A stretch of DNA of 5,519 bases from Nitrosarchaeum sp. (lineage in GTDB: Archaea; Thermoproteota; Nitrososphaeria; Nitrososphaerales; Nitrosopumilaceae), in assembly GCA_013140415.1 (NCBI GenBank), contig JABFSW010000152.1, forward strand, positions 1 through 5,519. The letters run 5' to 3'. The notes beneath the pieces were generated by a model, which did not search any database, was not told the DNA's origin, and worked only from the letters and a program-made list of their open reading frames with translations. Of the stretch, positions 1 to 4,525 are shown piece by piece; position 1 is the first letter of the stretch; every line of letters begins with the position of its first letter. The position numbers were made by a program, and so were the translations under genes.

Positions 1-141
1 TTCAAGCTCAAAAAATTTACTCTAGATAATTATACCTATTTGAGAAATTCCATTCAATAGCATTAAGGTCCTTGTTTTCTATCAAGATGCAATTCGAGCC
101 TGTTGGTATTAATTTTTAGTAATCTTAAACAAGGTAACTTC

Positions 142-150
142 ATAAATAAT
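142..150 (+). promoter_or_regulatory. Candidate TATA box for the membrane-protein gene
   Basis: The A/T-only run ATAAATAAT is centred about 27 bases before the ATG at 173. That is the spacing expected if transcription begins at or very near the start codon, giving a leaderless mRNA. An AGGAG at 156-160 lies 12 bases from the ATG, which is rather far for a Shine-Dalgarno, and it would fall outside or at the very 5' end of such a transcript. The region is AT-rich throughout, so the TATA assignment is tentative. Confidence 0.4.
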
Positions 151-172
151 CCAATAGGAGAATAAAACACGC

Positions 173-865
173 ATGACTGATCCACTCATTGATGATGTAC
201 AGGCTTTATTGGATAAAGAAAAGGGTGATGAACGTATACTAAAACAAATTTTTAGAGCTTGTGAAAATAATGAAGTGATTAGCAATTACGAGAGAAATTA
301 TGTTAGAAATTTGGTCGAAAAATATCTTGGTAGAGCATCCCCAGTTGAAGAAAAACAACAAGAAAAACCTGTTATTCCAGATGTGGTATTTTCAAATACA
401 CCTGCAAAACAAAAAATTACAACTACCCAGACAACATATCCACAAATTGTAAAATTAAAATCTAACAATACCAAAATGGGGTTAGGTATCGGTGGAGCAC
501 TATTAGCAATAATAGTTATAATTGGTATCTCTCTTTCTGGAATTTCTCCTATTGAATTTGATAGCTCTCAAATTACGGGAGATTCATCATCGACTCTTTC
601 AATTCAAACAGATTTATCTACATATCAGAAAGGTGATATTATTTCAATTAGTGGAACATCAACTACATCTGGAAAACTAAATCTCTCAATAGAAAATCAA
701 GAGGGTCAATTAATTTGGTCTGAACAAATCTCTGTTAAAAGTGATGGTAGATTTTCTACATTAGCAATAGCTGGAGGTTCTGGATGGGATCAATCTGGTA
801 CATTTACCATAAAAGTAGAAAATCATTTAGAAACAAAATCAAAAACATTTTCTTTTAGGGCATAA
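173..865 (+). CDS. Single-pass membrane protein with N-terminal helical domain and C-terminal Ig-like outer domain
   Basis: The 230-residue protein has three visible parts. Residues 1-54 are charged and helix-prone, with no signal peptide. Residues 55-101 form a polar linker rich in K, Q, P and T. Residues 102-124 are one hydrophobic membrane segment (starting MGLGIGGALLAIIVII). Residues about 140-230 alternate as a beta-sandwich, with the pattern TYQKGDIISISG ... SDGRFSTLAIAGG ... SGTFTIKVEN. That pattern resembles the Ig-like or macroglobulin-like modules common in thaumarchaeal surface proteins. The basic residues before the membrane segment suggest a cytoplasmic N-terminus and an outside C-terminus. 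No PEFG-type sorting tail is present. The start is an ATG with a plausible TATA box 27 bases upstream. The stop codon lies inside the 3' end of the converging gene. The function is unknown: it could be a sensor or anchor that links an internal partner to the cell surface. The topology is more certain than the role. Confidence 0.85.
   Translation: MTDPLIDDVQALLDKEKGDERILKQIFRACENNEVISNYERNYVRNLVEKYLGRASPVEEKQQEKPVIPDVVFSNTPAKQKITTTQTTYPQIVKLKSNNTKMGLGIGGALLAIIVIIGISLSGISPIEFDSSQITGDSSSTLSIQTDLSTYQKGDIISISGTSTTSGKLNLSIENQEGQLIWSEQISVKSDGRFSTLAIAGGSGWDQSGTFTIKVENHLETKSKTFSFRA
831..845 (-). terminator. Candidate T-rich terminator of the nuclease-like gene
   Basis: On the minus strand, 10 bases after the TAA at 855-857, the sequence reads TTTTTGATTTTGTTT. 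This fits archaeal U-tract termination. It is embedded in the last codons of the rightward membrane-protein gene (lysine-rich there), so codon content could also explain it. Confidence 0.35.
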
Positions 866-1442
866 TTTTTTCAAATTCTTTCCAATGTGAATCTATCATT
901 TCTCTTAGTTTTTCTATGCTGATCTCTTCCATATATTCACGATAAACAATGAATTTATTTTGTTTTCCTGAATCACCACCATAAATATCACTTGTATTTT
1001 TTGGAATTGCTCCTATTTTCCATTGTTTCATTTCAAAAATCCAAATTGCTGCATCCGGATTTGAAAAATCTATATCATCGCAACCAACAATATACAGATA
1101 ACATTTTGTGGCTTGATTTAATTTCTCATGTAATTTTTCGTATGCAATTATCTGTCCCTTTGCAATGTTGATCTTGTCATTATGAAACCCCTTGAATTCC
1201 AGAATGATAAAACCACCATTATGCTCAATTAACCAGTCTATATCTGTCCCACCTGAGGCTACCATACCATGAACGATTAGGTCTCCTAGTATCTCTCTAC
1301 CACGAGTAAATTCTATCTCATCAAAAATTTGATATTTTGCTTTAGAACTCTTTCTAATAATTTGTTGTGAATTTGAATTATTCTGGATGTTTTTTTCTTT
1401 GTCATAAAATATATCAATCAAATCTGTAGTTTTATCTGTCAC
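855..1442 (-). CDS. PD-(D/E)XK nuclease-like protein of unassigned family
   Basis: The 195-residue protein carries the sequence signature of the PD-(D/E)XK nuclease fold in its middle. GTDIDWLI supplies the first acidic position (D67 or D69), followed by a hydrophobic strand ILEFKG with E82 and K84. Q97 in AKGQIIAYEKL follows at the start of the next helix, where many family members have a Gln. The order D...ExK...Q and the spacing agree with VRR-NUC, Hjc-like or restriction-type cores, but I cannot name a family. Residues 1-40 are polar and probably flexible; residues 165-195 are a charged helical tail. The start is GTG: the reading frame upstream stays open for 24 codons to a TAG but offers no ATG, GTG or TTG, and no Shine-Dalgarno is seen. 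The gene follows the 73-residue gene by 72 bases and overlaps the rightward gene tail-to-tail by 11 bases. Nuclease activity is inferred from the motif only. A roughly similar degenerate DNA-binding role is possible. Confidence 0.75.
   Translation of the reverse strand: MTDKTTDLIDIFYDKEKNIQNNSNSQQIIRKSSKAKYQIFDEIEFTRGREILGDLIVHGMVASGGTDIDWLIEHNGGFIILEFKGFHNDKINIAKGQIIAYEKLHEKLNQATKCYLYIVGCDDIDFSNPDAAIWIFEMKQWKIGAIPKNTSDIYGGDSGKQNKFIVYREYMEEISIEKLREMIDSHWKEFEKIMP
866..871 (+). terminator. Candidate T-run terminator of the rightward gene
   Basis: Six Ts follow the TAA stop at 863-865 directly. Archaeal RNA polymerase can terminate at short U-tracts without a hairpin. The tract lies inside the coding region of the opposing gene, so its base content is also constrained by that protein. 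Confidence 0.35.
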
Positions 1443-1505
1443 TGAATATGAATTTGTATAGTCAATGATAAGATAGTTTGTAAAATTAAATGAAGTTATA
1501 CTATT

Positions 1506-1513
1506 TTTTATAA
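1506..1513 (-). promoter_or_regulatory. Weak candidate TATA box for the nuclease-like gene
   Basis: The minus strand reads TTATAAAA just after the TAG stop of the 73-residue gene. It would place a transcription start near 1484 and leave a leader of about 40 bases before the GTG at 1442. No Shine-Dalgarno is present in that leader. Cotranscription with the upstream genes is an equally good reading. Confidence 0.25.
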
Positions 1514-1514
1514 T

Positions 1515-1736
1515 CTATCGACATAGGTATTCTCCTACTGCTCCTTTGTATAAAATAAAATACTCTTCTGAGTTTTTACGTTCTTTTTTTGCATTTAATG
1601 CATCTTGATACATTTCAAAATGTTCTACTAGGTACAATTTATTATCAGAATCTGCAAAATAATCTATTCCAACTAAATCAAACCCCTCTTCAGGAGTAAG
1701 TTTGATCTTTTCCTTTTCAAATGTATCTTTAGTCAA
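1515..1736 (-). CDS. Small conserved-looking protein of unknown function (73 residues)
   Basis: I do not recognise a family. The protein is acidic (about 16 Asp/Glu against 11 Lys/Arg) and reads as a compact beta-beta-alpha-beta unit: strands near 20-27 (DLVGIDYF) and 33-40 (KLYLVEHF), a helix near 41-54 (MYQDALNAKKER), and a last strand near 58-64 (EYFILYK). It has no membrane segment or signal peptide. The start is TTG, because a TAA lies immediately upstream in frame and no other start codon precedes Met42. It begins 45 bases after the TBP stop with no T-run between them, so it may be read from the TBP promoter. Coding quality is good: the hydrophobic pattern is regular and no longer overlapping frame competes. 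The TAG stop is in frame with the nuclease-like gene downstream. Confidence 0.6.
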   Translation of the reverse strand: MTKDTFEKEKIKLTPEEGFDLVGIDYFADSDNKLYLVEHFEMYQDALNAKKERKNSEEYFILYKGAVGEYLCR

Positions 1737-1781
1737 TTATGATTAAATTTTTTATGAATAATTTGGATATGGGAACTATTT

Positions 1782-2345
1782 TTACTGATCATATATCATT
1801 AGATTTTTTTCTTCTAATAAGGAATGTAAATTATGAACAGAACGATATACGTCTGATTCTTTTTTTGCACCAGTACAAACTAGCTTTCCTGAGGCAAATA
1901 ATAATATGACAGTTTTTGGGTCTAGCATTCTATGAATTAATCCTGGAAATTGCTCAGGTTCATACATGCTTCTTGGCAGAGTTCTGGCTGCTTTTTCTAA
2001 GTGAATTTTACCGCCTAGGTTGATTGCTGCCACAATATTTTGCACTGTAATCACTGCATCATTTTTGATTTTGATTTTACCTTTTCGTAGCTTTTGAACT
2101 ACTGTATTGACTGCTTTGATTGCCATATCTTCTGATTTTGCACCAGTACATACCATTTTTCCAGTTCTAAAAATTAGTGTTGCCGTTCTTGGGTTTTGCA
2201 ACCTAAAGACCAATCCTGGAAATTGTTCGGGATGATATTCTGTGTCAGGAAATTTTTCAGTTATTTCATTAAGATCAATTTTTTGGTCTACTGATGCAGA
2301 AGCAACTACATTTTCAACACTAACAATAGGCTTTGTTTGAGGCAT
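1782..2345 (-). CDS. tbp: TATA-box-binding protein (TBP), general transcription factor
   Basis: TBP binds the minor groove of the promoter TATA box, bends it, and recruits TFB and RNA polymerase. The 187 residues match the usual archaeal length and consist of the two pseudo-symmetric saddle repeats, about 8-95 and 98-185. Each repeat has the hallmark pair: QFPGLVFRL with FRTGKMVCTGAK in the first, and QFPGLIHRM with FASGKLVCTGAK in the second. The four phenylalanines that wedge into DNA in known TBP structures are all present (F42, F59, F133, F150). There is no acidic C-terminal tail. The start is the ATG at 2345, supported by a strong TATA element about 27 bases upstream and by the N-terminal strand IVSVENVVASASV. 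The mRNA is therefore probably leaderless. The gene lies 64 bases after the ASCH gene and 45 bases before the 73-residue gene. Identification is secure; whether this is the genome's only TBP cannot be told here. Confidence 0.97.
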   Translation of the reverse strand: MPQTKPIVSVENVVASASVDQKIDLNEITEKFPDTEYHPEQFPGLVFRLQNPRTATLIFRTGKMVCTGAKSEDMAIKAVNTVVQKLRKGKIKIKNDAVITVQNIVAAINLGGKIHLEKAARTLPRSMYEPEQFPGLIHRMLDPKTVILLFASGKLVCTGAKKESDVYRSVHNLHSLLEEKNLMIYDQ

Positions 2346-2351
2346 GTCGAC

Positions 2352-2368
2352 GGACTTTAAATAGGTCC
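2352..2368. repeat. Short inverted repeat at the predicted tbp transcription start region
   Basis: GGAC at 2352-2355 and GTCC at 2365-2368 are inverted around a 9-base AT-rich centre that contains TTTAAA. The element sits between the tbp TATA box and its ATG. It could be an operator, or chance; the arms are only 4 bases long. Confidence 0.25.
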
Positions 2369-2378
2369 TTTATATATA
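2369..2378 (-). promoter_or_regulatory. TATA box of the tbp gene
   Basis: The minus strand reads TATATATAAA, the closest match to an archaeal TATA box in the window. Its centre is about 27-28 bases before the tbp ATG, so the start of transcription should fall at or within a few bases of the start codon, with no room for a Shine-Dalgarno. No clear BRE consensus is seen upstream, where the strand reads AATCGGAGTAG. Confidence 0.75.
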
Positions 2379-2409
2379 CTACTCCGATTTTTTCCAAATA
2401 TTGGTGAGC

Positions 2410-2865
2410 TCAATGATGTCCAATCCATTGATAGCGATATTCTTCATCTATGATATCAGTTACAATGTCTTTGTTTTTGATCCTTGCTTTTGATAATTCT
2501 ACATCAAAGAATCCCAATTGTCCTTTCCATAGAATTGGAATTCTTAATGGTTTTCCATTTTTTATCTTGAATCCAAAAGTTTTATCTTGAAAATTTTTTG
2601 AAGCAAAATGAAATTTTTGATCATTTTTTACTTCTTTTGATGAATTATATTTTTTTACATCATAAAGCTCAGCTTTTCCAATAATTGCACCGGTAACTAA
2701 TTTTTTCGTAATTTTTAATCTCTTACAATCTTCTATTCTTATTTTAATTGGGGCATGAATCAAAAATTCACCACGAAAATTTGTATTCCATTTTCTTAAC
2801 TCTATTGTTTTTTTCCCAGATATTATTAAATCCGCAAATGGTTGTGATATTGATAGACATTTCAA
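2410..2865 (-). CDS. ASCH-domain protein (PUA-like RNA-binding fold)
   Basis: ASCH domains share the PUA-like beta-barrel and are thought to bind RNA; some members (EcYqfB type) are small amidohydrolases acting on N4-acetylcytidine. The N-terminus MKCLSISQPFADLIISGKKT matches the family opening, and the signature GxKxxExR is present as G17, K19, E22 and R24. It is followed by the strand FLIHAP (34-39), a second strand GAIIGKAELYDV (59-70), and a closing strand GQLGFFDVEL (115-124). The 151 residues exceed the roughly 100-130 of single-domain members by a basic, polar tail (125-151). The start is TTG: the family normally begins exactly here (MKxLSIxQP), and the in-frame region upstream has a stop after a few codons. 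The TTG lies 4 bases after the stop of the PLP-rhodanese gene with no separate promoter or Shine-Dalgarno, so translation is probably coupled. The family is clear; the substrate is unknown. Confidence 0.88.
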   Translation of the reverse strand: MKCLSISQPFADLIISGKKTIELRKWNTNFRGEFLIHAPIKIRIEDCKRLKITKKLVTGAIIGKAELYDVKKYNSSKEVKNDQKFHFASKNFQDKTFGFKIKNGKPLRIPILWKGQLGFFDVELSKARIKNKDIVTDIIDEEYRYQWIGHH

Positions 2866-2869
2866 GATA

Positions 2870-4432
2870 TTATTCAGTAGCTACTTTAATCAATTCACCT
2901 GGATTTCTGCCTTTTCCTTCAGGTAAATTAGTTATTCCACCATTCAAACTTTGAGTTACAATTCCTTTACTTGCAAGAATATTAACAGCCATTAATGAAG
3001 TATTTCCAGCCATGCATACTAGTAATGATTTACCTTTAATTCCTTTTAGATCTTCACTTAACTCTTCAGGAATTTGCTGGGTTGCTAATAGTTGATTAAT
3101 AGTTCTTGCCTTTGGTATGGATATCTTTGATTTATCCACACCCAGAGATTTTGCAATTACCTCTATTCCTTCTTCCCTAGGAGTATATTGAGTATGAACC
3201 CAAATTATTTTATCGTAATCATCTACATTTGATACTGCCTCTTGTAGTGATATTTGAGCGCGGTTTTGTTTTTTTGACATTTCTTCTAAATTCTTTTTGT
3301 ACTTTTGTATTCCATCTGCAATAATAACAACAAATTTTTTACCTGTACCAAAGTTTGCCATTTGCATTACTGCATAAAGCGCAAGAGCACTACTTTCACC
3401 AATATCGTGACCCTTATCTACAAAAAACTTTAGAAGATGTTTGGCCTGGTCAAAATCTATCTCATATTGTCCTGCGTATGTGTCTGGTTTGTATAGCTTC
3501 AGACCTGATGCCTTGTCTTTAGTCCTAATTCCTGCCACATCTTGACCTGCAGGTGGAAAAACTACATGCACTGATTTTTTTCCATATTTTTCATATATGT
3601 ATCTGCTCAAACCCCCAGAAGTACCGCCTGTACCAAAAGCACAAACAATTCCAAAATCTTCTAATGAATTTCCATGTTCATGTAATTGTTGGTCTATCTC
3701 AACTGCGGTAATAGTTTTGTGTGCATCAATGTTTAGTTCATTATCGTATTGCTCTGGACAGAAACAACCGTATATCTTAGCAAGAAATTTTGCCAAGTTT
3801 ATGATATCTTGAGCCGCTAAAAGTGATTCTACTTCAGAATTTACATTATCAAAAATTGTAGGATCAAAACCAAGTTCAGATAATTGTGAACGGATATTAG
3901 CGGCAGTTGCTTTTGCAGCTAAAATATTTGGATTGTCTTTCATTCCTGGAGCTGGACATACATCCATGTCAAGATCCATGATACGGATATTTTCATTTCT
4001 TAATTCCTTAAAGACTCCTTCCTGTAGCTTTCTTGATACAAGTGAAACTACTGTCAATCCAAGTTTAGATATCTGTCCAAGAGCAATTCCAAAATTTCCT
4101 GAGGTTGCTTCAATTATTGTTTGTCCACTTTTCAGTTTTCCTGTAATAATAGCATCATATATGATATGAACTGCCGGTCTGACTTTTATCGAACCTGTTA
4201 GTAAGTCAGAATCAAATTTACCAAAAACTTTTAGATCTGTATTGGCAAGATTTATTTTGTAAACCTCTTTTGCACATTCTTTCAAATCTTCAGTTATATC
4301 AATTAACGGTGTTGCATTGACAATCTTTGTTTCTCCTTGGTTCTCTTCAAAGTGAGGTGTCTTACTCCATATCTCCTGCTTAAAACGCTCAAACAGATGT
4401 TCATCAATATCGCTTCTTTTAGTTTCTTCCAA
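2870..4432 (-). CDS. Cysteine-synthase-like PLP enzyme fused to a C-terminal rhodanese-like domain
   Basis: The first 375 or so residues are a fold-type II PLP enzyme of the cysteine synthase / cystathionine beta-synthase group. Visible elements are the PLP lysine K83 in GSIKVRPA, the substrate loop TSGNFG (110-115), EQYDNELNIDAHKTIT (227-242, equivalent to the QF/Y-N-N-AH-T stretch of the family), the phosphate loop GTGGTSGG (267-274), and the C-terminal serine S347 or S348 in GESSAL. Residues about 392-510 look rhodanese-like, ending in VCMAGNTS with candidate persulfide Cys473 and NGGITNLP. Plain cysteine synthases are about 300-320 residues, so the 520 here reflect a long N-terminal extension plus the fusion. 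The likely reaction is beta-replacement on an activated serine to make cysteine, with the rhodanese part handling sulfane sulfur; both are inferred. The TTG start is set by AGAGGAGAA ending 6 bases upstream, and an in-frame TGA lies just beyond it. It leads a two-gene unit with the ASCH gene. Confidence 0.88.
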   Translation of the reverse strand: MEETKRSDIDEHLFERFKQEIWSKTPHFEENQGETKIVNATPLIDITEDLKECAKEVYKINLANTDLKVFGKFDSDLLTGSIKVRPAVHIIYDAIITGKLKSGQTIIEATSGNFGIALGQISKLGLTVVSLVSRKLQEGVFKELRNENIRIMDLDMDVCPAPGMKDNPNILAAKATAANIRSQLSELGFDPTIFDNVNSEVESLLAAQDIINLAKFLAKIYGCFCPEQYDNELNIDAHKTITAVEIDQQLHEHGNSLEDFGIVCAFGTGGTSGGLSRYIYEKYGKKSVHVVFPPAGQDVAGIRTKDKASGLKLYKPDTYAGQYEIDFDQAKHLLKFFVDKGHDIGESSALALYAVMQMANFGTGKKFVVIIADGIQKYKKNLEEMSKKQNRAQISLQEAVSNVDDYDKIIWVHTQYTPREEGIEVIAKSLGVDKSKISIPKARTINQLLATQQIPEELSEDLKGIKGKSLLVCMAGNTSLMAVNILASKGIVTQSLNGGITNLPEGKGRNPGELIKVATE

Positions 4433-4438
4433 AAATCG

Positions 4439-4447
4439 TTCTCCTCT
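4439..4447 (-). promoter_or_regulatory. Shine-Dalgarno fixing a TTG start
   Basis: The minus strand reads AGAGGAGAA, and its GGAG core (4444-4441) lies 8 bases before the TTG at 4432-4430. This is ideal spacing for pairing with the 3' end of 16S rRNA. It makes TTG, and not a later Met, the start of the PLP-rhodanese gene. Confidence 0.75.
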
Positions 4448-4470
4448 GAAATTTCATCTGTTGTAATCTC

Positions 4471-4480
4471 ATATAAAATA
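4471..4480 (-). promoter_or_regulatory. Candidate TATA box of the PLP-rhodanese / ASCH unit
   Basis: The minus strand reads TATTTTATAT inside the 93-base gap after the VWA gene. A start of transcription about 25 bases downstream (near 4448) would leave a leader of about 15 bases that just contains the Shine-Dalgarno. The agreement of the two signals supports an independent promoter here. Confidence 0.55.
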
Positions 4481-4525
4481 TCTGATAGGCTAAATTGTAT
4501 TTACTTTATTTTTGATTCATTAAGT

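Noticed and set aside
1..60. Open frame on the plus strand from the window edge to a TAG at 58-60, possibly the tail of an upstream gene.
   Set aside because: Only 19 codons are visible and no recognisable motif is present; the rest of 61-172 shows only promoter-like AT-rich sequence, so it cannot be supported.
65..73. AAGGTCCTT near-palindrome upstream of the rightward gene, sharing AGGTCCTT with 2363-2370 at the tbp promoter.
   Set aside because: A single shared 8-mer in 5.5 kb is compatible with chance, and the two copies sit at different distances from their genes.
63..143. 26-codon ATG reading frame on the minus strand, divergent from the membrane-protein gene.
   Set aside because: It is short, has no ribosome binding site, and overlaps the likely promoter of the rightward gene; no family resemblance is seen.
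1515..1517. TAG decoded as pyrrolysine or read through.
   Set aside because: No pyrrolysine machinery or stem-loop is visible here, that system is known mainly from methanogens and a few other lineages, and both flanking proteins look complete by themselves.
2346..2351. Perfect 6-base palindrome GTCGAC directly before the tbp ATG, and GAGCTC at 2407-2412 at the ASCH stop.
   Set aside because: Six-base palindromes are frequent and neither is extended or repeated; no operator claim is justified.
2748..2954. Plus-strand open frames antisense to the ASCH, PLP-rhodanese and VWA genes (also near 3597, 3933, 4337, 4608 and 5236).
   Set aside because: They lie opposite well-supported coding regions and have low-complexity, hydrophobic translations typical of antisense shadows.
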